DNA from: Candidatus Cloacimonadota bacterium
GTDB lineage: Bacteria; Cloacimonadota; Cloacimonadia; Cloacimonadales; TCS61
NCBI GenBank assembly: GCA_030621085.1
Contig: JAUXIJ010000031.1
Span: forward strand, 1-37,869
Length of the DNA: 37,869 nucleotides
Reading direction: 5' to 3'
The position numbers and the translations under genes are program-made. This document shows, one piece after another, positions 25,478-33,822 of this stretch. Under the pieces are notes generated by a model. The model saw only the letters and a list, made by a program, of their open reading frames with translations, was not told the origin of the DNA and searched no databases. The stretch's first letter is position 1. Every line of letters begins with the position of its first letter.

Positions 25478-26263
25478 CTATTTGAAAAAAAGGAGTAACA
25501 GATAAAAAACAGGGGCAGCGATCTGCAGGCTGTCGAATCTGTCCAGAACTCCACCGTGTCCGGGTAAAATAGATGAGCTATCCTTAATTCCTACATCCCT
25601 TTTCAACATTGATTCAAAAAGGTCTCCGAACTGACCAAATATTCCAACTGATACAGCCAACAATATTGCTTGTATTACAGTAAAATCAAAGATCCATGCT
25701 GCTGCAAATGCACCAATTAAAGCAGATAATACTCCTGCAAAATAACCTTCCAGCGATTTATTGGGACTTGCTTTGAATATTCCGCGATGATTACCAAAAG
25801 CCCTGCCAACAAAGTAAGCTGCTGAATCTGTGATCCAGATAAGTGAAATCAAGCTTATAATAAGAAAAGCACCACTATCCAATAAACGTATTTTATAAAC
25901 AGCCGCCAGGAAAAATGCAGTGTATATCATGGAGAATATTGTCGCAGTAATTCGATTAAATGTTCCTTGTGATCTACCTGAAATCAGGTCTTTTCCCATT
26001 ACCAGTATGAATACAAGAAGAAGTGCTGCCAGTATCTGGGGAAATGAATAAAAAATCACAGCCGCAAAAACAAAAACGCTTGCAGGAATACTCAATAGCG
26101 ATAATTCAATACCTTTTATTAGAAATATCTCACGCAATTCATACGTCTGCACAAATACTACAAGGGCAATAAAACTGAACAAAGCAATACCACCTGTATA
26201 GAAAATAAACAGAATTGCAGGTATAAAAAAAGATGCTATTAATAATCTTTTCACAAGTTCCAT
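25478..26263 (-). CDS. cdsA: phosphatidate cytidylyltransferase (CDP-diglyceride synthase)
   Basis: 261 residues with about seven hydrophobic membrane segments. It makes CDP-diacylglycerol from phosphatidate and CTP at the inner membrane. The C-terminal family signature is complete: KDSSSILPGHGGVLDRFDSL, with the two aspartates. The preceding segment DSAAYFVGRAFGNH and SPNKSLEG also match. It overlaps uppS by one base, the usual uppS-cdsA pairing. Confidence 0.94.
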   Translation of the reverse strand: MELVKRLLIASFFIPAILFIFYTGGIALFSFIALVVFVQTYELREIFLIKGIELSLLSIPASVFVFAAVIFYSFPQILAALLLVFILVMGKDLISGRSQGTFNRITATIFSMIYTAFFLAAVYKIRLLDSGAFLIISLISLIWITDSAAYFVGRAFGNHRGIFKASPNKSLEGYFAGVLSALIGAFAAAWIFDFTVIQAILLAVSVGIFGQFGDLFESMLKRDVGIKDSSSILPGHGGVLDRFDSLQIAAPVFYLLLLFFK

Positions 26264-26997
26264 TATCTCGTACCAAATCTTCTTTTCCGTTGTTGGAAAT
26301 CGAGCATAGCCCGGATGAATTCTTCCCGGCTGAAATCAGGCCAGAGAGTTTGCGTGAACCAGAATTCGGCGTATGCACTTTGCCAGATGAGGAAGTTTGA
26401 AAGCCTTTCTTCCCCGCTGGTTCGGATCACCAGATCTACTTCCGGCATACCGGCTGTATACAGATAATCACTTACTATTTTTTCGGTTATTTCGCCATCC
26501 AATTTACTACCAGAACGCGCATCAGCTAAAATCTCATTAAAAGCGTCCAGGAGCTCTTTTCTGCCACCATAATTCATTGCCACATTCAAATGCAATCCAG
26601 TGTTTTTCCAGCTTTTTTTACATGTTTCCATAACTCGTTTATTATATGATTCATCCAACTTTTCCCTGCTGCCAATAAATCTGATATTTACATTATTCTT
26701 TATCAGTTCATCTATTTCTTTAACCAGAGAATCCATAATAAGTTTCAGCAGATAGGAAACTTCTGTTTTGGTGCGTCCCCAGTTTTCAGTGGAAAAAGCA
26801 TAAATAGTAAGGTACTCCACACCAGCTTCCACAGCGGTTTCTACAATTCGGCGAACAGCTTTCACACCTTCTTTATGCCCGTTAATGCGTTTTGTTTTAT
26901 GTTTTTTTGCCCAACGTCCGTTCCCATCCATAATAATAGCAATGTGACGTGGTATTTTTGATTTATCAAGTTCATTAATTAATTTCTTGTAGTTCAT
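26263..26997 (-). CDS. uppS: isoprenyl transferase (undecaprenyl diphosphate synthase)
   Basis: 244 residues, typical. It condenses isopentenyl diphosphate into the C55 lipid carrier for cell-wall synthesis. The catalytic MDGNGRWAKK box lies at about 23-32, followed by RINGHKEG, YAFSTENWGR and, near the C-terminus, DLVIRTSGEERLSNFLIWQSAYAEF, all family hallmarks. GGAG precedes the ATG. Confidence 0.96.
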   Translation of the reverse strand: MNYKKLINELDKSKIPRHIAIIMDGNGRWAKKHKTKRINGHKEGVKAVRRIVETAVEAGVEYLTIYAFSTENWGRTKTEVSYLLKLIMDSLVKEIDELIKNNVNIRFIGSREKLDESYNKRVMETCKKSWKNTGLHLNVAMNYGGRKELLDAFNEILADARSGSKLDGEITEKIVSDYLYTAGMPEVDLVIRTSGEERLSNFLIWQSAYAEFWFTQTLWPDFSREEFIRAMLDFQQRKRRFGTR

Positions 26998-27052
26998 ATT
27001 GATTCTCCAACAAACCTATTACCAATTTAACGAGTTTAATTGATTCAACCAT

Positions 27053-28163
27053 TTATTTCTTCTTCTCAGCCATGAATTTTAGATAGGCATTCATAAAAGC
27101 ACTGATATTTCCATCCATAACGCTGGAAATATTTCCGGTTTCATAATTTGTGCGATGGTCTTTCACCATCTGATAGGGATGGAAAACATAAGATCGTATC
27201 TGGTTGCCCCAGCCGATATCTGTTTTAGCATTTTCAAGTTGCTTTCGTTCTTTTTCGCGTTCTTCTTCCCGTAATTGAAACAAGCGTGATTTCAAAATCT
27301 TCAAAGCAACATCACGATTAATAATCTGTGAACGCTCATTCTGACATTGAACAACAATATTTGTAGGAAGGTGAGTTATCCGCACGGCAGAATCTGTTGT
27401 GTTTACACCTTGTCCGCCTTTACCGCTGGCTCGGTAAGTATCTATCCTCAATTCCTTCGGATCGATCTCGATATCTGCATCATCTTCAATAATGGGACAT
27501 ACGAAAACAGATGCAAAGGACGTCTGCCTTTTGCCCTGTGCATTAAATGGTGATATTCTAACCAGTCGGTGAATACCTGATTCCGCCTTTAAATTACCGT
27601 AAACATAATCACCAAAGATTTCCACAGTAACGCTTTTTAATCCTGCTTCATCCCCCGGTAAGTAATCTACGGTCTCTGCTTTGAAACCCGATTTTTCTGC
27701 CCAGCGGTTGTACATACGCAACAGCATTTCCGCCCAATCCTGCGATTCGGTTCCACCAGCTCCGGGATGAATAGTTAAGATCGCTCCGTTAAAATCGGAT
27801 TTACCGTTTAATAAAAACTGAGTTTCTACATCATCTATAAAAGGTTTTATTTCTAACAATTCGCTAACAGCTTCTTTCAATAATGAGTCTGTGAAATCTT
27901 CTCTCAGCAGCACGATATATGTATGCAGGTCTTCACTTATCTGTTGTAATTTATTTTCTTTTTCAAGCTGTAAACGCAGCTTATTAATTTCTCTGGTTAC
28001 TTTTTGTGCTCTTTTCTGATCGTTCCAGAAATCGGGCTTGTTCATCTCCCTTTCGTAAAGTTCGATCTGCTGCTCGATCTGAGTAGTGTCAAAGTAACCT
28101 CCTGATATAAGAGATTCGATCTGTAATTTTCTGTACTTCTTTTTGAAAATCTATATATTCCAT
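27053..28163 (-). CDS. prfB: peptide chain release factor 2, with programmed +1 frameshift
   Basis: Reads UGA and UAA and triggers peptide release. The true start is the ATG at 28163 (AGGAG upstream). Codons 1-24 end RRLL and are followed by an in-frame TGA (28091-28089). Shifting +1 at CTT TGA C continues as LDTTQIEQQIELYEREMNKPDFW into the main frame, giving 369 residues. SPF (in VRISPFNAQG) recognises the stop codon and GGQ (in ASGKGGQGVNTTDS) catalyses hydrolysis. An AGGAGG box sits three bases before CTT, as in Escherichia coli. The open frame from 28045 alone would lack the first 39 residues. Confidence 0.95.
28088..28103 (-). promoter_or_regulatory. prfB autoregulatory +1 frameshift site
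   Basis: Read on the minus strand: AGGAGG (28103-28098), TTA, CTT, TGA, C. The internal Shine-Dalgarno box and slow UGA decoding push the ribosome forward by one base. When RF2 is scarce, shifting and RF2 synthesis rise. Confidence 0.93.
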
Positions 28164-28225
28164 TAATTTCTCCTGAACTTATTAAGTTAAATATTTGTTA
28201 ACCATATATTTTGTCTAATAATTTA

Positions 28226-29383
28226 TTAATAAAAACTTCCCGGTAGAAGATAGGTTTTTATTTCTTCATTGTAATACCTGTCGGTCATGGTAGCTATAAA
28301 ATCTCGTGCCTTTTCTGCAATGGAAAAAGTATTCATATATTTTTTGTTCTTCCTGTTTAGAAATTGTGTAAAGATTTTTGAGTTATAGTTTTTCTTTTCG
28401 ATATCCTGCATGTATTGTTCAAAAAGAATTTCCATGCTTTTATCAATGATAGTACGGGCTTTTTTTACATTGTCATCTGTATAAATGCGTAAATAATTGA
28501 ATTTCTTCAGTTTAAGAAGGTAGTGGGAAGTTTCATCATCGAACGCTATAAAATCTTTTTCAAAACTATTTAATATTACGCTCTTTACCAGGTTATCTAT
28601 AATTTGACTGTTCGTATTTCCCAGATATTCAGCACAATCTTCCGGTATTTCTTCCCGTTTCAGGATGTTCAGGCGAATAGCATCTTCAATATCCTGCCCT
28701 ATATAAGCTATCGTATCTGAAATGCGAACAATGCAGCCTTCCAAAGTAGCCGGCATCCAATCAGCTTTTTTACCACTCTTTTTCTTTTCTGTGTAAATCC
28801 TGATGTCTTCTTCCGTCTTTTTGCGATTGGGTTTCAATACAGTATGATGTACTTCTCCATCGTGTGAAATTATACCATCACGTACCTGGAAGGTCAGGTT
28901 TAATCCATAACCCTGATGTGCAATATTATCAACAATATGAAGGCTTTGAATATTATGATGGAATTCTCCTATTCCGTATTTCATACAGCTTTTACTAAGT
29001 GCTACTTCACCATCATGCCCAAAAGGAGAATGCCCCAGATCATGACCCAGCGCTATCGCTTCCACCAGTTCCAGGTTCATCATCAACATTTTACCTACCG
29101 TGCGGGAGATCTGGGAAACATAGGTTGTGTGCAGGCTTCGGTTGGAAGTCTCTTCATCGAACATATTGGTGAATGAAAACACTTGTGTTTTACCCTGGTA
29201 GCGGCGGTAAGCTCCGCTATGAAGAATACGGTCCCGATCCACTGCAAATGGTGTTCTCATATAACATGTATCTTCCTTTTTCAGGCGGAAGGCATTTTTA
29301 TTATGACAGGCAAATGGGCTATAATAATTGCTGGCATGCTCGATATTTTTTTCATATATTTTTTTTAGTTCTATTTTATCCAT
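28226..29383 (-). CDS. dgt: dGTPase-like HD-domain triphosphohydrolase
   Basis: 385 residues. It hydrolyses dGTP or other dNTPs to the nucleoside and triphosphate. The HD metal site is visible: R-x-H-T-T-Y in NRSLHTTYVSQISRTVGK, the HD pair in ALGHDLGHSPFGHDGE, and the later Asp in VRISDTIAYIGQDIEDAI. The N-terminal DRDRILHSGAYRRYQGKTQVF is the usual substrate-binding start. GGAG precedes the ATG. Enzymes of this type tune dNTP pools and can restrict phage; here it lies among housekeeping genes. Confidence 0.92.
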   Translation of the reverse strand: MDKIELKKIYEKNIEHASNYYSPFACHNKNAFRLKKEDTCYMRTPFAVDRDRILHSGAYRRYQGKTQVFSFTNMFDEETSNRSLHTTYVSQISRTVGKMLMMNLELVEAIALGHDLGHSPFGHDGEVALSKSCMKYGIGEFHHNIQSLHIVDNIAHQGYGLNLTFQVRDGIISHDGEVHHTVLKPNRKKTEEDIRIYTEKKKSGKKADWMPATLEGCIVRISDTIAYIGQDIEDAIRLNILKREEIPEDCAEYLGNTNSQIIDNLVKSVILNSFEKDFIAFDDETSHYLLKLKKFNYLRIYTDDNVKKARTIIDKSMEILFEQYMQDIEKKNYNSKIFTQFLNRKNKKYMNTFSIAEKARDFIATMTDRYYNEEIKTYLLPGSFY

Positions 29384-29413
29384 TATTTCTCCAACTCCAT
29401 TGTAGTTAAATAA

Positions 29414-30043
29414 TTATACTTTCCTGTATTTCATAAAAAAAGGTTCAAACTCTTCTTCTCTTTTCTTTTTTTCGAAAAATGTTTCGATGTGTTCTTCTCC
29501 GAGATCCCTTGTAAAACCTTTATTATAAGCTGACTCAAAATCCTTTCTTTCCAGGAAGTGTTGAATGATCCAATCAGCATATTCTTCATGATCGGTGGAA
29601 AGTTCTACAATTCCTTCCGGTTTCAGTATTTTCCTGAGCACATCTATAAAATCATGCTGGATAAGCCTGTTTTTATGATGCTTTCGTTTGGGCCACGGAT
29701 CGGGATGAATAATATAGATCATCTGAAATGATCCTTCCGGTACATAATCTGTAATTTTTTCATCCACAAATAATTTTATTACCCGCACATTTTTATTGAT
29801 TTTCGGATCAAGCTGACGAATGATCGTTTTGATCCTCTTTTCCTTCAATTCTATCGCCAGAAAATTCACTTCAGGATGTTGAACTGATTTATGTAAAAGG
29901 AATTCTCCCCTGCCACTGCCGATCTCCAAGTGAACAGGATTATTGTTTTCAAAAACTTTATAGAAATCCAGCATTTCATTTTCTTCGATCTTAAGCTCGA
30001 AGATCTTTCTACTCTCTTCTAACATCTCTTTATCTGTTAACAT
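29414..30043 (-). CDS. trmB: tRNA (guanine-N7-)-methyltransferase
   Basis: 209 residues. It methylates G46 in the tRNA variable loop using AdoMet. The AdoMet motif is LEIGSGRGEFL and the family signature IHPDPWPKRKHHKNRLI is complete, as is LSTDHEEYADW. No strong ribosome site precedes the ATG at 30043; an inner ATG at residue 7 is an alternative. First gene of the ten-gene minus operon. Confidence 0.95.
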   Translation of the reverse strand: MLTDKEMLEESRKIFELKIEENEMLDFYKVFENNNPVHLEIGSGRGEFLLHKSVQHPEVNFLAIELKEKRIKTIIRQLDPKINKNVRVIKLFVDEKITDYVPEGSFQMIYIIHPDPWPKRKHHKNRLIQHDFIDVLRKILKPEGIVELSTDHEEYADWIIQHFLERKDFESAYNKGFTRDLGEEHIETFFEKKKREEEFEPFFMKYRKV

Positions 30044-30081
30044 ATTGGTGCTAAAAAAGTTGATACGCTTTTCGTGTCAAT
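30044..30081 (-). promoter_or_regulatory. candidate promoter of the trmB-ctp operon
   Basis: On the minus strand a TTGACA (complement of TGTCAA, about 30075-30080) lies roughly 30 nt before the trmB start. The hexamer 17 bp on is TTTTTA, a poor -10. It is a candidate by position and -35 only. Confidence 0.3.
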
Positions 30082-30159
30082 AAAACAAGCTTGTTAATAG
30101 CAAAAGAACTTATTGAAGTACAGAGAGCCCTTTGTTCCAAAGTCCCTTTTTTACCAATT

Positions 30160-30219
30160 CTCGTTCCCAAACCTGCTTGCCAGGTCGTAGCTTTATGCGA
30201 AAACTGGTTTGGGAATGAG
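30160..30219. repeat. 60-bp palindromic-ended repeat element, intergenic copy
   Basis: The ends CTCGTTCCCAAACC (30160-30173) and GGTTTGGGAATGAG (30206-30219) are inverted repeats (13/14). The reverse complement of the whole 60 bp matches 31220-31279 at 58 of 60 positions. It lies between the divergent trmB and endonuclease genes. Confidence 0.9.
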
Positions 30220-30329
30220 GTTTAAATAATAATATGATCTAATAATTTTCGGAAGATACTTGTTTTCATTTGACACAAATTCGCTCAAAAAATTTTGTTT
30301 AAATAGAATTAGTTAAATGGAAGGATGAA

Positions 30330-31406
30330 ATGAAAAACATATTGAGTATTTTATTTACATTAATTGTGTTAAATCTTTTCGCACAAATCCCACCCGGTTA
30401 TTATGATGGCACTGAAGGATTGAGTGGAGATGTTCTAAAATCAGCCTTAAATGATATAATTGATGGTCATACCGAATTGAGCTATACTGGTGTTTGGGAT
30501 GCACTGCGTGATACCGATGAAGACCCGGAAAATACGGATAATGTGATTTTGCTTTATACTGGTTGGTCAGTCTCAAATTCGGGTTATCCTATCTGGAACA
30601 GAGAGCATACTTGGGCTAAATCTCATGGTGATTTTGGGAATGATCCGCCTTGCGGAACCGATATCCATCACATACGTCCAACAGATGTTCAGGTAAATAG
30701 TGATCGTGGAAATCTGGATTTCGATTACAGTGACAATCCTTATCCTACTATTCCGGGATGTTTTTATGACGACGATTCGTGGGAACCACGCGATGAAGTT
30801 AAGGGTGATGTTGCCCGAATGATATTTTATATGGCAACCCGTTATGAAGGTGAAAACGGTGAACTTGATCTGGTCGTTGTTGATGAAGTAAATACATATC
30901 CAAATCCTGAGCATGGTAAACTTTCGGCTCTTTTGGAATGGAATGAACTTGATCCTCCCAGTGTATTTGAAGAGACGCGTAACGACCGAATATATGATAA
31001 CTGGCAGGGAAATCGCAATCCCTTTATCGATCACCCGGAATTTGTGGACCTGATATGGAACCCAGTTTCAGCGGATGAAAACCAGATTTCTCTTTCATCA
31101 TTCAATTTACATAATTATCCCAATCCTTTTAATCCGACAACAATTATTTCTTTCTCATTAACCACGGAGAACACGGAGTTAAGTATTTACAATATTAGAG
31201 GGCAAAAAATTAGAGTATTCACATTCCCAAACCAGTCTTCGCATAAAGCTACGACCTGGCAAGCAGGTTTGGGAACGAGTGAGTACAGTGTGGTGTGGAA
31301 TGGAACTGATAGCAACAATAAATCAGTTGCATCGGGAATTTATTTCTACCAGCTTCGAGTGAATAATATTCCTGTTCAAACCAGAAAATGTGTTTTAATT
31401 AAATAG
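30330..31406 (+). CDS. secreted endonuclease I family nuclease with type IX-like sorting domain
   Basis: 358 residues. The signal peptide ends about residue 18 (NLFA). Residues about 20-245 are endonuclease I (as in E. coli EndA and Vibrio Dns): WNREHTWAKSHG (residues 89-100, catalytic His93), DIHHIRPTD (111-119) and NSDRGNLDF (123-131). Family members degrade double-stranded DNA outside the cytoplasm. The sorting domain starts YPNPFNP and ends RKCVLIK, implying export to the surface, perhaps to use extracellular DNA or clear matrix. A 60-bp repeat element is inserted in frame in that domain (31220-31279). GGAAGG precedes the ATG. Confidence 0.9.
   Translation: MKNILSILFTLIVLNLFAQIPPGYYDGTEGLSGDVLKSALNDIIDGHTELSYTGVWDALRDTDEDPENTDNVILLYTGWSVSNSGYPIWNREHTWAKSHGDFGNDPPCGTDIHHIRPTDVQVNSDRGNLDFDYSDNPYPTIPGCFYDDDSWEPRDEVKGDVARMIFYMATRYEGENGELDLVVVDEVNTYPNPEHGKLSALLEWNELDPPSVFEETRNDRIYDNWQGNRNPFIDHPEFVDLIWNPVSADENQISLSSFNLHNYPNPFNPTTIISFSLTTENTELSIYNIRGQKIRVFTFPNQSSHKATTWQAGLGTSEYSVVWNGTDSNNKSVASGIYFYQLRVNNIPVQTRKCVLIK
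31163..31180. repeat. tandem 9-bp CACGGAGAA-type repeat within the sorting domain
   Basis: CACGGAGAA (31163-31171) is followed directly by CACGGAGTT. It encodes the TENTE stretch where the paralogue at 35279 has SDGK. CACGGAG-type repeats are known as scattered short repeats in many genomes. Confidence 0.45.
31220..31279. repeat. 60-bp palindromic-ended repeat element, in-frame coding copy
   Basis: Inverted and 58/60 identical to 30160-30219. It is 20 codons long without a stop and adds TFPNQSSHKATTWQAGLGTS to the loop between the IRGQKI strand and the VVWNGTD strand of the endonuclease sorting domain. Confidence 0.9.
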
Positions 31407-31416
31407 TGAGGTTTAT

Positions 31417-33111
31417 ATGTTAGAATCTGCTAAATTGACTTTGAAGAATGTACTGAAAAACAGTTATGAGAGTTTTCCCAATAGACCTGCTCTCTCCTGG
31501 GTGGATGGAAAACCCTATACTTATATGGACATAAAAGATAAAGTGGATGAACTCTCTTTATTCTTACGAAAACAAGGTATTATTGTTGGAGAAAAAGTTG
31601 CTATTCTTGGAGAAAATTCACCAAACTGGTGTATTGCATATTTATCTATAACCACAATGGGTGCTATTGCAGTTCCTATCCTTACAGAATTTCACGATAA
31701 TGAAATCCACCATATTCTACGACATTCCGGAGCTAAAGCAATTTTTGTTTCTGAGAAACTCTTTGGAAAGATCGAAGAACTGGAAACAGAAAAGATCAAT
31801 ACAACAATCCTGTTAGACGATTTCAGCATAATCCCGCCGGAAACGACCAAAGAAAAGCTGAAACAGCTTATCGGTAGCGGTACAAAAGAATTTGCTAAAC
31901 TTAAGGAATCTGCCCTGAAAATGGCCGGAATGATACCTCCTGAAGTTCAGGAAGATGATATTGCTTCCATCATTTATACATCCGGTACTACCGGGAATTC
32001 AAAAGGTGTGATGTTGTCACATAAGAATATCGTTTTCGACTCAAACGAAACCCTCAAAATTCAAGAAGTTAATGAATACGACCGGTTGATCTCGGTGCTT
32101 CCACTTCCTCACTCTTATGAATGTACTATAGGATTTATTCTTCCGTTTATAAAAGGTGCAGCAATATACTACTTGAAAAAACCACCAATTGCCAGAGTAT
32201 TGATACCAGCCATGAAAAAGATAAAACCAACGATAATCCTAACCGTTCCATTGATCATGGAGAAAATTTTTAAATTGAAGATACTTCCTTCTCTTACAAA
32301 ATCTTCACTTTCTCGAGCCCTTTATAAAATTCCATTCATTAAAAGAAGTCTTCATAGAATAGCAGGAAAGAAGCTTCATTCTTCTTTTGGCGGTAAGATC
32401 CATTTCTTTGGAATTGGTGGTGCATTGCTTGCTCCGGAAGTGGAAAGATTCCTGCTGGATGCGAAATTTCCTTATGCCATAGGTTATGGGCTCACAGAAA
32501 CATCACCTATGATAGCAGGTGCTACTCCCGGTAAAACAAGATACCGTTCCACAGGACCATATCTTACCGGAATACAGCTCAAAATAGATAATCCCAATCC
32601 TGTTACCGGAGAAGGTGAGATCCTGGTAAAAGGCGACAATGTAATGAGGGGGTATTATAAAAATCCTGAAATAACCAGGCAGGTTTTTACCGAGGATGGC
32701 TGGTTTAAAACCGGTGATCTGGGAATGCTGGATAAAGATAATTACCTCTACATAAAAGGTCGACTAAAAAACGTGATCGTAGGTTCCAGTGGAGAAAATA
32801 TTTATCCTGAAGAGATCGAAGGAATCATCAATGAGAACGAACACGTTATGGAATCGCTGGTGTTCGAACAAGAGGGACGGATCGTTTCCAGGATTCATCT
32901 GAACTATGAATTGCTGGATCATGAACATCGTCATCTCAGTTCCAATGAAACTGCAATGAGAAAACTAATAACTGAACTGCTGAATAAAATTAAATCACAG
33001 GTTAATTCTAATGTTTCGTCTTTTTCTCGCCTAACAAGAATAATCGAGCAAACCGAACCTTTTGAAAAAACTCCAACTAAGAAGATAAAAAGGTATTTGT
33101 ATACGGGTTAG
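31417..33111 (+). CDS. long-chain acyl-CoA synthetase (AMP-binding)
   Basis: 564 residues, full length. It activates fatty acids with ATP and CoA. ATP/AMP motifs are IIYTSGTTGNSKGVMLSHKN (about 187-206), YGLTETSPM, and GWFKTGDLGMLDKDNYLYIKGRLKNVI. The C-terminal catalytic lysine is probably in TPTKKIKRYL. Chain-length preference cannot be read from the sequence. TGAGG precedes the ATG, 10 nt after the endonuclease stop, so the two are likely co-transcribed. The gene ends at the edge of a GGTTCTGGGTTC tandem repeat. Confidence 0.9.
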   Translation: MLESAKLTLKNVLKNSYESFPNRPALSWVDGKPYTYMDIKDKVDELSLFLRKQGIIVGEKVAILGENSPNWCIAYLSITTMGAIAVPILTEFHDNEIHHILRHSGAKAIFVSEKLFGKIEELETEKINTTILLDDFSIIPPETTKEKLKQLIGSGTKEFAKLKESALKMAGMIPPEVQEDDIASIIYTSGTTGNSKGVMLSHKNIVFDSNETLKIQEVNEYDRLISVLPLPHSYECTIGFILPFIKGAAIYYLKKPPIARVLIPAMKKIKPTIILTVPLIMEKIFKLKILPSLTKSSLSRALYKIPFIKRSLHRIAGKKLHSSFGGKIHFFGIGGALLAPEVERFLLDAKFPYAIGYGLTETSPMIAGATPGKTRYRSTGPYLTGIQLKIDNPNPVTGEGEILVKGDNVMRGYYKNPEITRQVFTEDGWFKTGDLGMLDKDNYLYIKGRLKNVIVGSSGENIYPEEIEGIINENEHVMESLVFEQEGRIVSRIHLNYELLDHEHRHLSSNETAMRKLITELLNKIKSQVNSNVSSFSRLTRIIEQTEPFEKTPTKKIKRYLYTG

Positions 33112-33156
33112 GTTCTGGGTTCGAGGTTCTGGGTTCAAAGGTTCTGGAGTTCGGGA
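33110..33156. repeat. three tandem AGGTTCTGGGTTC units
   Basis: AGGTTCTGGGTTC occurs at 33110-33122 and 33124-33136, and a diverged AGGTTCTGGAGTTC at 33139-33152. The array begins at the stop codon of the acyl-CoA synthetase and fills the short gap to the convergent MBL gene. No intrinsic terminator is visible there. Confidence 0.75.
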
Positions 33157-33175
33157 AGGTGATGAGTTAACCAGA

Positions 33176-33814
33176 TTATATTCTGGAAACCAAACTAACA
33201 AAAGGATTATTCCTCTTTTCCTTACCAATTGTAGTATCCGGTCCATGACCGGGTAAAACTATCGTTTCATCGGGCAGTGTAAAAAGCTTATCTTTAATCG
33301 AAGATATCAGCATTTCATAATTTCCACCCGGAAGATCTGTGCGACCGATCCCTTTTAGGAAAAGAGTATCACCCGAAAATAATAGTCCATCTACCAGCAG
33401 GCAAATACCACCCTGAGTATGTCCGGGAGTGTGAATAACAGTAACTCCACAGTTACCAAGAGTGAACTTATCTCCATCTTTAAAGAGAACATCTGCAGGT
33501 GGTGAAACGATATTGGCATTCCAGAATTCACTCAGATTGAGTTTGGCTTCAGTAAGTTTGGCAGCGTCGGCTTCATGGATACAGAGCGGAGCAGGAAAAC
33601 CATCTTTGATAAGTTTATTTCCCGCAATATGATCACCATGCCCGTGAGTATTAATTATGTATTTCAAATCTAACTTCAGGTTTTTAATCTCTTCGAGCAG
33701 GATTCTATCCGGTGCAGCCGGGTCTATCATAATTGCCTGCCGTGAGTTTTCATCCCACGCAAGGTAAGTATTCGTACCGAATTCGGGAAGTACATTGTAA
33801 ACTTTATATTTCAT
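33176..33814 (-). CDS. MBL-fold metallo-hydrolase, glyoxalase II-like
   Basis: 212 residues. The metal-binding motif THGHGDH (HxHxDH, about 56-62) is intact, with the later ligands in VIHTPGHTQGG, LFSGDTLF and LPGHGPDT. The arrangement matches glyoxalase II-like or persulfide-dioxygenase-like hydrolases, but the C-terminal substrate domain of true GloB is absent, so the substrate is uncertain. An AGGTAA box precedes the ATG. The upstream tRNA-thiolation-like gene is 8 nt away. Confidence 0.85.
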   Translation of the reverse strand: MKYKVYNVLPEFGTNTYLAWDENSRQAIMIDPAAPDRILLEEIKNLKLDLKYIINTHGHGDHIAGNKLIKDGFPAPLCIHEADAAKLTEAKLNLSEFWNANIVSPPADVLFKDGDKFTLGNCGVTVIHTPGHTQGGICLLVDGLLFSGDTLFLKGIGRTDLPGGNYEMLISSIKDKLFTLPDETIVLPGHGPDTTIGKEKRNNPFVSLVSRI

Positions 33815-33822
33815 AAAATTAC

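Noticed and set aside
30573..31034. 153-codon open frame antisense to the endonuclease gene
   Set aside because: Shadow of the endonuclease I domain, whose catalytic motifs are clear.
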